A DNA stretch of 31,841 bases from Ignavibacteria bacterium. GTDB taxonomy: Bacteria; Bacteroidota; Ignavibacteria; Tepidaquicellales; OLB5. Of the stretch, positions 24,364-31,841 are shown piece by piece; the first letter of the stretch is position 1; each line of letters starts with the position of its first letter. Under the pieces are notes generated by a model that was not told where the DNA came from, did no database searches, and saw only the letters and a list, made by a program, of their open reading frames with translations. The translations under genes and the position numbers were made by a program. The DNA is taken from contig JAUQWT010000373.1 in NCBI GenBank assembly GCA_030835005.1, forward strand, positions 1-31,841, read 5' to 3'.

Positions 24364-26394
24364 ATGAAAGCAAAGCTATTAATAACATTAGTTTTACTCC
24401 TTACATCAGTTGCAGCATTTTCGCAAATACACCTGCAAAAAGGTAGCGAAATATGTTCGCATAAAAAAATGAACGCGCCCAGCGTTTTGGATTTGGGAGA
24501 TTCACCCGGTTCACCAAGACATTCTTTTGATGTGCTTGATTATAAAATGAACCTGGATATACGAAGCTGTTTCATTTCACCATACCCAAAATCATATACC
24601 GGAAACATAATTGTAAAGTTCAGAGTGGATTCAGCGCTCAGCACAATAAAGCTGAATGCCGTTAATACTTCAATGCAGATAAATTCTGTTGGCTTAAGCG
24701 GTGTTTCTTTTACTCATATTTCAAACATACTTACAATTACTTTGAACAGAGCATACACGCCTGGAGAGATCACCGAAGTTTTGATAAACTATCAGCATCT
24801 TAATGTTTCTGATAATGCGTTCTATACCGGCAATGGAGGTGTATTTACAGACTGCGAACCTGAAGGAGCAAGAAAGTGGTTCCCGTGCTGGGATAAACCC
24901 TCGGATAAAGCTACAGTTGATATAACCGTTAAAGTTCCGGCAAACGTAAAAATAGGTTCTAACGGAAGACTGAATGACTCGCTTGTTACAGGAGACACAA
25001 TTTATTATCACTGGATAAGCCGTGACCCTGTTGCAACTTACCTTACTGTACTTACAGGTAAAGTAAATTATAATTTAAATATTGTTTACTGGCATAAACT
25101 TTCAAATCCCGCTGATAGCATACCAATAAGATTTTATTTCAACAACGGCGAGAACCCGGCGAATATTCAAAATATTATCGGTACGATGACGACTTACTTC
25201 TCTCAAAAGTTTGGTGAACATCCTTTTGAGAAAAACGGGTTTACAACAGTACCAATATCCGGATTTCCCTGGGGCGGAATGGAGAATCAAACTTTAACAA
25301 CATTAATGCCCAACGGATGGGGAGAGAATCTTGTTTCGCATGAATACGCTCACCAGTGGTATGGAGATATGATTTCGCCGGCAACATGGGCAGATATATG
25401 GCTTAATGAAGGTTTTGCAACATACATAGAAGCCTTGTGGTATGAAAAAACCGGAGGATATACTGCTTACAAAAATGATATTAATGGCGATGCCCAAAGT
25501 TACTTGTCCGGTAATCCTCATTGGCCAATTTATAATCCCGACTGGGCAATAAATACACCGCCAAACAGCACGTTATTTAACGGACCGATAACTTATTACA
25601 AAGGAGCATGCGTACTCCATATGCTTAGATATGTTTTACAGGATACAAATGTGTTCTTCAATTGCTTAAGAGGTTATGCAACCGATACTGCCAACTTCAA
25701 GCATAAAACAGCAACTACAGATGATTTTACGGCAAAGATAAGCCAGATCGCAGGGCAGGATTTAACATGGTTCATAGACCAGTGGGTGAAACAGCCCGAT
25801 CATCCGATCTACCAGAATTATTACCAGATCACAACTAACGGCGGAAGTTCCTGGACAGTTGGATTCCAGGCAAGGCAAACCCAATCAACAACTCCATTTC
25901 ATAAAATGCCGCTTACTCTAAAGATAACTTTTGCAACGGGGGCTGATTCCGTATTCCGGGTTATGAATGACGTGAACAATCAATATTGGTTCTGGCAGTT
26001 CAACCGTCAGCCTTTAACGTTTACATTCGACCCGAATAACGATATAGTTCTGAAAGTAGCTACAACAGTAATTGGTCAGGTTGGAATTACTACTATAGGG
26101 AATGAAGTACCCGGAGTATTTGCTTTAGGGCAGAATTATCCCAATCCGTTTAACCCGGTAACATATATTAATTTTGATATTCCGAAAAACTCTAGTGTCT
26201 CGATCAGGATCTATGATATAACCGGAAAAACAGTTCAGGAAGTCTTTAATGGTGTATGCGCGCCGGGCAAATACAAAGCGGATGTTGACGGCACTGATCT
26301 TGCCTCGGGAATTTATTACTATGAGATACATGCAAATACGATTGAAGGCGGCGCTTCGTTTAAGGATGTGAAGAAAATGGTACTGGTGAAGTAA
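24364..26394 (+). CDS. Secreted M1-family zinc aminopeptidase with type IX sorting domain (copy 1)
   Basis: This is an exported metallopeptidase of the M1 (aminopeptidase N-like) family, 676 aa. A signal peptide (about 1-20, ending AAFSQ) is followed by an N-terminal beta domain (about 45-225). The catalytic domain has GGMEN (304-308, in place of GAMEN) and the zinc site HEYAH (326-330) with Glu349 18 residues later in LNEGFA. A later Tyr in TYYKGA fits the catalytic tyrosine. The C-terminal 80-85 residues are a sorting domain with QNYPNPFNPVTY and DLASGIYYYEI, ending in KKMVLVK. The family suggests release of N-terminal residues from peptides outside the cell or on the surface. A paralog follows directly. 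Confidence 0.92.
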   Translation: MKAKLLITLVLLLTSVAAFSQIHLQKGSEICSHKKMNAPSVLDLGDSPGSPRHSFDVLDYKMNLDIRSCFISPYPKSYTGNIIVKFRVDSALSTIKLNAVNTSMQINSVGLSGVSFTHISNILTITLNRAYTPGEITEVLINYQHLNVSDNAFYTGNGGVFTDCEPEGARKWFPCWDKPSDKATVDITVKVPANVKIGSNGRLNDSLVTGDTIYYHWISRDPVATYLTVLTGKVNYNLNIVYWHKLSNPADSIPIRFYFNNGENPANIQNIIGTMTTYFSQKFGEHPFEKNGFTTVPISGFPWGGMENQTLTTLMPNGWGENLVSHEYAHQWYGDMISPATWADIWLNEGFATYIEALWYEKTGGYTAYKNDINGDAQSYLSGNPHWPIYNPDWAINTPPNSTLFNGPITYYKGACVLHMLRYVLQDTNVFFNCLRGYATDTANFKHKTATTDDFTAKISQIAGQDLTWFIDQWVKQPDHPIYQNYYQITTNGGSSWTVGFQARQTQSTTPFHKMPLTLKITFATGADSVFRVMNDVNNQYWFWQFNRQPLTFTFDPNNDIVLKVATTVIGQVGITTIGNEVPGVFALGQNYPNPFNPVTYINFDIPKNSSVSIRIYDITGKTVQEVFNGVCAPGKYKADVDGTDLASGIYYYEIHANTIEGGASFKDVKKMVLVK

Positions 26395-26408
26395 ACTATA
26401 TTAACATG

Positions 26409-26460
26409 CCTGCCGGCAGCTCTTCTGGTCACCGGGTCAGGACTGCTTTCGACAGGCAGG
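26409..26460. repeat. Imperfect inverted repeat between the two peptidase genes
   Basis: CCTGCC (26409-26414) and GGCAGG (26455-26460) form the outer arms. Inner GCAG/CTGC pairing and a T-rich tail (TTGTTTTC) follow. It sits just after the first peptidase gene and might act as a weak terminator, or be one copy of a dispersed CCTGCCGGCAG-type intergenic repeat. Confidence 0.45.
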
Positions 26461-26652
26461 TTGTTTTCGAAATTACTGATTGACTCACTTGTTGTTTTTA
26501 TTCAGTTTTTCTGCAATTATTGGATTTGTTGTAGGTTGTTTACATCATAGTGTCCAGATGCTTTATCAATAGTTAAATTCGTTTTCGCTTTAAAACATCA
26601 TAGTCCTTCATGTTGTTCTTAAAACATATTTCAAAAATCTAATATTCTCCGA

Positions 26653-28683
26653 ATGAAAAAATCGCTTCTGATTGTTTCAGCCCTCTTGTTCGCAGTTAGC
26701 ATCTTATACACTCAACATACATTTCCTCACGGAAGTTTATTATGCTCTCAATCCAAATCCAGGTTACCGGATTCATACGTCCTGGCAGAATCTAACAATT
26801 CCCCCCGGCATAAGTATGATGTATTGGATTATAAACTCGACCTGGATATAAGAAGTTGTTTTTTAGCCCCATATCCTAATTCGTTTACAGGCTCGGTAAA
26901 GATGAAGTTCAGGATAGATACAGCGCTGAGCACGATAAATCTGAATGCAGTTAATACATCTATATTAATAGAGTCGGTTGGACTATCGGGAGTATCATTC
27001 ACGCACACAAACAATATTGTAAATGTTACGCTGAACCGTACATACGTTCCCGGCGAAATTACAGAAGTACTGATAAAGTACCGGCATAATAATGTTTACG
27101 ACACGGCATTTTTCACAGGAACAGGCGGGGTATTTACTGATAGTGAACCTGAGGATGCAAGAAAGTGGTACCCTTGCTGGGATAAACCTTCAGATAAGGC
27201 AACATTTGACATCAGGGTAAAAGTACCGCCTAATGTTATTCTGGGCTCTAACGGAAGACTGAATGATTCAACTCTTGTGGGTGATAGCCTGTTCTACCAC
27301 TGGGTTAGCCGCGACCCAATCTGTACTTATGCAGTTGTACTTGTTGGGAAAGTGGATTATAACTTAAACATTATTTATTGGCGCAAATTATCCAGTCCAA
27401 ACGACAGCTTGCCAATAAGATTTTACTTCAATACCGGAGAAAACCCTTCACACATTCAGAATATCATGATCAACATGGCGACATATTTCTCGCAGAAGTT
27501 TGGCGAGCATCCTTTTGAAAAGGACGGTTTTGCCACAGTACCCGCGCCCGGCTTTTTGAGTGCAGGGATGGAAAACCAGACATTAACAACCCTTTGCCAG
27601 AATTGCTGGGACGAGAGCCTCGTTGCCCACGAATTTGCTCATCAGTGGTTTGGCGATATGATCACCTGCGGAACATGGGCTGATATATGGCTGAATGAAG
27701 GCTTTGCAACTTATGCTGAAGCGCTTTGGATTGAAAAAGTAAGCGGGTACACCGCTTACAAAAGCAACATTGATACTCTTTACTGGATATACTATGGGCA
27801 GAATCCCGGGTGGCCAATTTACAATCCGCAGTGGGCCATTAATACTCCGCCGCATCATGATTTATTCAATATAGCAACAACTTATGCCAAGGGTGCATGC
27901 GTATTGCACATGCTAAGGTATGTGCTTCAGGATACATCGGTATTCTTCAACTGCCTGAGAGGATATGCCGCTGATACTGCACAGTTTAAGTACAAAACGG
28001 CGGTAACGGATGATTTTACCGCAAAGATAAGCCAGATAGCAGGACAGGATCTGACTTGGTTCATTGATGAGTGGGTGAAACAGCCAAATCATCCTGTGTA
28101 TAACAACAAATATCAATTTACGAATAATAATAACGGGACATGGAAGGTTGGTTTTTATACAAGGCAATCGCAGTTTAATACTCCCTTCCATAAAATGCCT
28201 TTGACCCTGAAGATTAGTTTCAGTTCCGGACCAGATACAATATTCCGGGTTATGAATGATGTTAATGACCAGATCTGGTACTGGACATTCAACCGTCAGC
28301 CTACAGGCTTTGTATTTGATCCTGATAAGGATATTGTATTGAAGACTGCAAATACAGTTGCCGGTGCAATAGGCATTACACCTAATGGTACTGAAGTTCC
28401 CGGCGTTTTTTCACTTGGTCAGAATTATCCCAATCCGTTCAACCCGGTAACCTATTTTGATTTTGATATTCCGAAAAACTCAAATGTTTCTATCAGGATT
28501 TATGATATAACAGGAAAAACAGTTCAGGAAGTCTTTAATGGTGTATGTGCACCGGGCAAATACAAAGCGGATCTTGACGGCACTGATCTTGCCTCTGGAA
28601 TTTATTACTATGAGATACACGCAAATACGATTGAAGGCGGTGCAACGTTTAAGGATGTGAAGAAGATGGTTCTTTTGAAGTAA
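26653..28683 (+). CDS. Secreted M1-family zinc aminopeptidase with type IX sorting domain (copy 2)
   Basis: This is a tandem paralog of the gene at 24364, with exactly the same length (676 aa) and motif positions: AGMEN (304-308), HEFAH (326-330), Glu349. A signal peptide covers about residues 1-20 (LLIVSALLFAVSILYTQ). The catalytic domain differs at many positions, for example TCGTWADIW in place of SPATWADIW. The Cys in DMITCGTW and NCWDES are specific to this copy. The sorting domain (QNYPNPFNPVTYFDFDIP to KKMVLLK) is nearly the same as in copy 1 at both protein and DNA level. Both copies look functional. A terminator follows at 28720-28746. Confidence 0.92.
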   Translation: MKKSLLIVSALLFAVSILYTQHTFPHGSLLCSQSKSRLPDSYVLAESNNSPRHKYDVLDYKLDLDIRSCFLAPYPNSFTGSVKMKFRIDTALSTINLNAVNTSILIESVGLSGVSFTHTNNIVNVTLNRTYVPGEITEVLIKYRHNNVYDTAFFTGTGGVFTDSEPEDARKWYPCWDKPSDKATFDIRVKVPPNVILGSNGRLNDSTLVGDSLFYHWVSRDPICTYAVVLVGKVDYNLNIIYWRKLSSPNDSLPIRFYFNTGENPSHIQNIMINMATYFSQKFGEHPFEKDGFATVPAPGFLSAGMENQTLTTLCQNCWDESLVAHEFAHQWFGDMITCGTWADIWLNEGFATYAEALWIEKVSGYTAYKSNIDTLYWIYYGQNPGWPIYNPQWAINTPPHHDLFNIATTYAKGACVLHMLRYVLQDTSVFFNCLRGYAADTAQFKYKTAVTDDFTAKISQIAGQDLTWFIDEWVKQPNHPVYNNKYQFTNNNNGTWKVGFYTRQSQFNTPFHKMPLTLKISFSSGPDTIFRVMNDVNDQIWYWTFNRQPTGFVFDPDKDIVLKTANTVAGAIGITPNGTEVPGVFSLGQNYPNPFNPVTYFDFDIPKNSNVSIRIYDITGKTVQEVFNGVCAPGKYKADLDGTDLASGIYYYEIHANTIEGGATFKDVKKMVLLK

Positions 28684-28709
28684 AAAGGCAAAAGTAAAAA
28701 GGCAAAAAG
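28682..28709 (+). repeat. Short tandem repeat, two copies of AAAAAGGCAAAAGT-like unit
   Basis: Two near-identical 14-nt units (AAAAAGGCAAAAGT, then AAAAAGGCAAAAAG) lie directly after the stop of the second peptidase gene and before the terminator. Confidence 0.6.
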
Positions 28710-28719
28710 TTTTTTGTAG

Positions 28720-28746
28720 AGACGGGTCGGTAACCCGTCTTTTTTT
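28720..28746 (+). terminator. Rho-independent terminator after peptidase copy 2
   Basis: AGACGGGT (28720-28727) pairs with ACCCGTCT (28733-28740) around a 5-nt loop, followed by seven T. It is a canonical intrinsic terminator 37 nt past the stop. Confidence 0.9.
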
Positions 28747-28749
28747 ATT

Positions 28750-29164
28750 ACATAATGATCATACTACTTAATGCGAACATCGTTTAGCTGAAAATCAACT
28801 GGATTAGATTTCACAATCCCTCAAAAGAGTATTATCATAAAAGCTGTTAATTTAAGATGACTCTTATCCCCGTCTTTTTCCTGATAATTTCTCCGTAATC
28901 AACAACTCGACAAAAATCAAATTTCAATCTGACAATAATCATATTAATCCGCGTCACTATGAACTAAGTTTGCAAAACATAGATGCTATCAGGCATTCTC
29001 AAATATTTATGAACTCAAGAAAGAATTATAAACATAACAGTAAGGCTCATACGATATTCAATGAATTTCTTGGGACGATTCATAATCAACTCCTTGCTTA
29101 ATCTTCAGCTACTATAGTTATCGGTGCATAGAGAAGTAATTCCATAGGTTCAAAAGTATATTAA
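28750..29164. other. AT-rich intergenic region without a recognisable gene
   Basis: About 415 nt with frequent stops in all frames. It may be the decayed body of the gene whose C-terminal end survives at 29165-29419, but no protein similarity can be read from it. No RNA gene or mobile element was recognised. Confidence 0.5.
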
Positions 29165-29419
29165 ATGACTTCATTAAACCCAGTAAATAAAGTTTGATAT
29201 ACTATAGTGCCTGTGGACGAGCAAATTATTAGTAATGCACACCGGAAAGAAATTACAGTTTTAGTGAATGAGCAATTAACTCCCAGCTCATACAATTATG
29301 AATGGGATGGCCGGAACTTTGCATCGGGTGTTTACTTCTATAAACTGGAGGCGGGTAATGCTTCGGCATCGCTCAGCACAAGTTTTTCAGAAGCGAAGAA
29401 AATGATCCTTTTGAAGTAA
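29165..29419 (+). pseudogene. Remnant of a type IX sorting domain (decayed secreted-protein gene)
   Basis: The readable end, from about 29207, matches the second half of a sorting domain: EITVLVNEQLTPSSYNY, WDGRNFASGVYFYKLEAG, and the terminal KKMILLK. In the same frame just upstream, LNPVNKV, a TGA stop (29195-29197), then YTI are left from the usual NPFNPVTKIKYxIP stretch. The first part of the domain is therefore damaged, and no signal peptide or body precedes it. A GTG at 29207 opens a 70-codon frame, but a free-standing half domain would not fold or be exported. The simplest reading is a relic of a lost secreted-protein gene. Confidence 0.75.
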
Positions 29420-29458
29420 AATCATTTCATTTGAAATAGAACTTTAAAAAAAACAATA

Positions 29459-31480
29459 ATGAAAGCAACTATTAATTTGTTTAAAGCATGTATCTTATGG
29501 AAAGCGTCAGTATTGGTTGTTTTAACACAATTGTTGTTTTTGAACAACAGTTCTTCACAAACCCAAACCTGGCAATGGGCAATTCAGGGTGGTGGAGCTA
29601 CCGCAGGAACGCAGGGAACGGGTATTGCTGTTGATGCATCAGGGAATATATTTGTAGTTGGCATTTTTTCGGGTACTGCGACTTTCGGCTCAACAACAAT
29701 TACCAGTTGCGGCAGTTGGGATATTTATGTTCTCAAGTATGATGCTTCCGGCAATGTTCTTTGGCTTAAAAATGCAGGCGGAAAGCTTGAAGACTACGGC
29801 TCTGGAATTGCACTGGATGGTTCTGGAAATGTATATATTACAGGTTCATTCACAGATACAGCAGTTTTTGATGTTGGTTCAACTGTAATCAGTTCCGGAT
29901 CACTGGATGTTTTTATAGCTAAATATAATTCTTCAGGTCTATTACAGTGGGTTAAAACTGCTGGAAATTCGTTAGTAGATAGAGCGTTTGCTGTTGCAGT
30001 GGATATATCAGGCAATGCTTATCTTACAGGTCAATATTACGGTCCTATTACTTTTGCGCCTCTTTCGCAAATAGGCGGTTATGGTGGGTGGGACATTTTT
30101 GTTGTTAAGTATAGCTCTGCAGGTATTGCCCAATGGGTGACTAGTGGAGGGAGTTCAGTTTTTGCATGGTATGGTGAATCCGGAATGGGAATACAAATTG
30201 ATCAAACTGGAAATGTATTTGTTACCGGTCAATTGAATGGAATAGCTGGTTATCCAACTTATTTTGGAAGTATAGCCCTGGTTTCAAGTGGCGGTGCGGA
30301 TTTCTTCATTGCAAAGTATGATGCATCCACATCAAGTTGGGAATGGGCCGTAAAAGGAGGAGGCGCGGGAAACGAAACCGGCAGCAAACTCGGCTTAGAT
30401 AATGACGGCAATGTATATGTTATCGGTTCTTTTGAGGGAACTGCAACTTTCGGAATGAACACAATTACAAGCGATGGTACTAATGATTATTTCGTTCTTA
30501 AATATGACCCATTGGGAAATTTCCAATGGGTGAATCAAATGGGAGGGATAGGATACTTTGGAGAACGAGGAATGTGTGTTGACACAAATGGTAATGTATA
30601 CGTTGCAGCAACATTTGGTGGCACCGCAATTGTTGGAACTTCATCTGTTACAAGCACGGGAAACGATAACATATATATTGCAAAATTTAATACAACAGGT
30701 ATTTTTCAATGGGTGAAGCACGTTCCAGGTTCATATTATTCTACAGCAAGTGGAATCACAACGGATACTTACGGAAATGTTTTCGTTACCGGGTGGTTTC
30801 AATCATGGATATTTTTTGGAAGTATATCATTGTTTAGAAGTGGTACAAGAGATATGTATTTGTCTTCGCTTAGTGATATACCCCTTCCTGTTATGCTTAC
30901 TCATTTCAATTTTACAGTCAGATTCAATAATGTGACATTGAAATGGGGCACTGCATGGGAGCTTAATAACTCAGGATTTGAAGTTGAACGAAAAGCCCCT
31001 ACCAATCCGCCCGTAGGGGGGACGCAGGAATGGCTAAAAGTCGGATTTGTTTCCGGGCATGGAACGACAAGTGTACCGCAAAATTATGCCTTTAATGATA
31101 ATAGTCTCTCAACTGGCACTTACCACTACAGACTGAAGCAGGTTGATTTCAACGGCAGCTGTGAATATTTCAATCTTAATAGTGATGTCGTTATCGGAGT
31201 GCCGTCGAAATTCCATGTATCGCAGAATTATCCCAATCCATCCAATCCAAAATCGAAGATTGATTACGAGATCCCATTGAACGCAAAAGTTTCAATCAAA
31301 CTTTATGATTTGCTTGGCAGGCAAATTATTCAGATTGTTGACGAAACAAAGGAAGCCGGCTATTACACTGCCGAATTTGACGGAACAAACCTTGCTTCTG
31401 GAGTATATTTCTACCGCATCATAGCTGAAGGACAGGGAAAAAGTTTTAATAAGACTTTGAAGATGGTTTTGATAAAGTAA
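29459..31480 (+). CDS. Secreted SBBP beta-propeller-repeat protein with type IX sorting domain
   Basis: This 673-aa exported protein has an N-terminal signal peptide (hydrophobic core about 15-30, cleavage near SSSQT). Seven repeats follow with the core GN(V/I)(Y/F)(V/I)TG: GNIFVVG, GNVYITG, GNAYLTG, GNVFVTG, GNVYVIG, GNVYVAA and GNVFVTG. They alternate with LKYD..GN.QWV-type strands, as in SBBP propellers. A linker domain (about 480-585; VTLKWGTAWELNNSGFEVER, YHYRLKQVDFNG) precedes the C-terminal sorting domain (QNYPNPSNPKSKIDYEIP to KMVLIK). The linker contains a palindromic insertion at 30996-31019. No catalytic site is seen; a surface or extracellular binding role is likely. A bidirectional terminator follows. 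Confidence 0.9.
   Translation: MKATINLFKACILWKASVLVVLTQLLFLNNSSSQTQTWQWAIQGGGATAGTQGTGIAVDASGNIFVVGIFSGTATFGSTTITSCGSWDIYVLKYDASGNVLWLKNAGGKLEDYGSGIALDGSGNVYITGSFTDTAVFDVGSTVISSGSLDVFIAKYNSSGLLQWVKTAGNSLVDRAFAVAVDISGNAYLTGQYYGPITFAPLSQIGGYGGWDIFVVKYSSAGIAQWVTSGGSSVFAWYGESGMGIQIDQTGNVFVTGQLNGIAGYPTYFGSIALVSSGGADFFIAKYDASTSSWEWAVKGGGAGNETGSKLGLDNDGNVYVIGSFEGTATFGMNTITSDGTNDYFVLKYDPLGNFQWVNQMGGIGYFGERGMCVDTNGNVYVAATFGGTAIVGTSSVTSTGNDNIYIAKFNTTGIFQWVKHVPGSYYSTASGITTDTYGNVFVTGWFQSWIFFGSISLFRSGTRDMYLSSLSDIPLPVMLTHFNFTVRFNNVTLKWGTAWELNNSGFEVERKAPTNPPVGGTQEWLKVGFVSGHGTTSVPQNYAFNDNSLSTGTYHYRLKQVDFNGSCEYFNLNSDVVIGVPSKFHVSQNYPNPSNPKSKIDYEIPLNAKVSIKLYDLLGRQIIQIVDETKEAGYYTAEFDGTNLASGVYFYRIIAEGQGKSFNKTLKMVLIK
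30996..31019 (+). repeat. Palindromic element inside the SBBP coding sequence
   Basis: CCCCTAC (30996-31002) and GTAGGGG (31013-31019) are exact reverse complements around a 10-nt loop. They encode the APTNPPVGG stretch between FEVERK and QEWLKVGF. It stays in frame and looks like a small hairpin repeat inserted into the linker domain. Confidence 0.65.
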
Positions 31481-31495
31481 ACCTATGAGTTTTTC

Positions 31496-31534
31496 ATAAC
31501 AAAATAGCCGGAGCATATCCGGCTATTTTGTTAT
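31496..31534. terminator. Bidirectional terminator, 17-bp perfect stem
   Basis: Bases 31496-31512 and 31518-31534 are exact reverse complements around a 5-nt loop (GCATA). The GC-rich top of the stem (GCCGGA/TCCGGC) is flanked by A and T runs, so it can stop transcripts from both sides. It lies between the plus-strand SBBP gene and the minus-strand Rrf2 gene. Confidence 0.85.
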
Positions 31535-31552
31535 ATTTTATTCCAAATGTTT

Positions 31553-31841
31553 CTACAACTTTATTGTTTCCTCGCTCCGGAAATTGGAGATCTGTGAAAC
31601 CAGATTCTCTTCAGATGCGATAAGGTCTTTAATAGAAAGATTTTTCAATACGCCGTCAACAGCGCTTTGTACCGTTTGCCATAGTGAGCGTACGGAGCAA
31701 TCGATAGAATGATTGCAAATATTTACCGTGCCGCGGTGATCGTTGCAGAAGTCATCATCATACAGCCTGCCGCCCAATGAATCCAGTACATCCTTAACCA
31801 TAATTTCATCAGCTGCGCGGCTAAGGGTGTAACCGCCTATC
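31553..31841 (-). CDS. Rrf2-family transcriptional regulator, C-terminal part (window edge)
   Basis: The gene runs off the right edge; the last 96 codons are visible. The sequence GGYTLSRAADEI is the wing of the Rrf2 winged helix, so the true start lies outside the window and the internal Met is not the start. Three cysteines follow, in DDFCNDH, VNICNHS and IDCSVRSLW. They match the cluster-ligand region of IscR/NsrR-type members, although the first two are further apart here (nine residues between) than in IscR. This suggests an Fe-S-sensing regulator. Its targets are unknown, and it is not adjacent to the hydrogenase operon. Confidence 0.85.
   Translation of the reverse strand, partial: IGGYTLSRAADEIMVKDVLDSLGGRLYDDDFCNDHRGTVNICNHSIDCSVRSLWQTVQSAVDGVLKNLSIKDLIASEENLVSQISNFRSEETIKL

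Noticed and set aside
28750..29164. Possible small RNA or small gene in the long gap
   Set aside because: Stops occur in all frames, and no promoter-terminator pair or conserved fold could be recognised.
29459..30900. Repeats in the SBBP gene as a CRISPR-like or tandem DNA array
   Set aside because: The repetition is at protein level (beta-propeller units) with diverged DNA and no constant repeat or spacer.

Overview
The window looks like a chromosomal segment from a Bacteroidota/Ignavibacteriota-type bacterium (FCB group). Three secreted proteins end in the 'QNYPNP..P' C-terminal domain used for type IX secretion. Several genes lack a clear Shine-Dalgarno, and TAnnTTTG boxes of the Bacteroidota promoter type precede several transcription units. 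This assignment is inferred from sequence style, not from a marker gene.

Layout. The left edge (1-2627) holds a truncated secreted beta-propeller-repeat (SBBP) gene on the minus strand, a plus-strand helical protein of unknown function, and an intergenic stretch with two strong hairpins. A small membrane protein (2628-3032) converges on a P2-type cation ATPase (3169-5748, minus). Upstream of the ATPase lies a complete [NiFe]-hydrogenase maturation operon, hypA-hypB-hypF-hypC-hypD-hypE (11499 down to 5805). The ATPase may be its last gene.

The centre (24169 down to 11729, all minus) is a tightly packed 14-gene run whose largest gap is about 31 nt: queF, hydB, a stand-alone cyclic-nucleotide-binding (CNB) domain protein, hydG, hydD, hydA, a maturation protease, hdrC, hdrB, hdrA, mvhD, mvhG, mvhA, and a second maturation protease. 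A rho-independent terminator (11647-11691) closes it. It encodes two soluble [NiFe] hydrogenases. One is a group 3b NAD(P)-linked (sulf)hydrogenase, HydBGDA. The other is a group 3c hydrogenase joined to a full heterodisulfide reductase, MvhADG-HdrABC. Together with the hyp operon, this gives both enzymes, a dedicated endopeptidase next to each large subunit, and all cofactor assembly factors (HypA-F) in about 18.5 kb. By family knowledge, 3b exchanges electrons between H2 and NAD(P)H, while 3c-Hdr bifurcates electrons from H2 to ferredoxin and a disulfide-type acceptor. The natural acceptor in a bacterium of this kind is not evident. An FNR/CRP-like palindrome (24282-24297) sits upstream of the run, suggesting redox or anaerobic control.

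The right part (24364-31480, plus) carries secreted proteins: two tandem paralogous M1-family zinc aminopeptidases of identical length, a decayed remnant of a sorting domain, and a seven-repeat SBBP protein. All three intact genes have signal peptides and sorting domains. The C-terminal domains of the two peptidases are far more alike in DNA than their catalytic domains, which suggests gene conversion. The right edge holds the C-terminal part of an Rrf2-family regulator (minus), separated from the SBBP gene by a 17-bp bidirectional terminator hairpin.

No rRNA, tRNA, CRISPR array, transposase or integrase was recognised.
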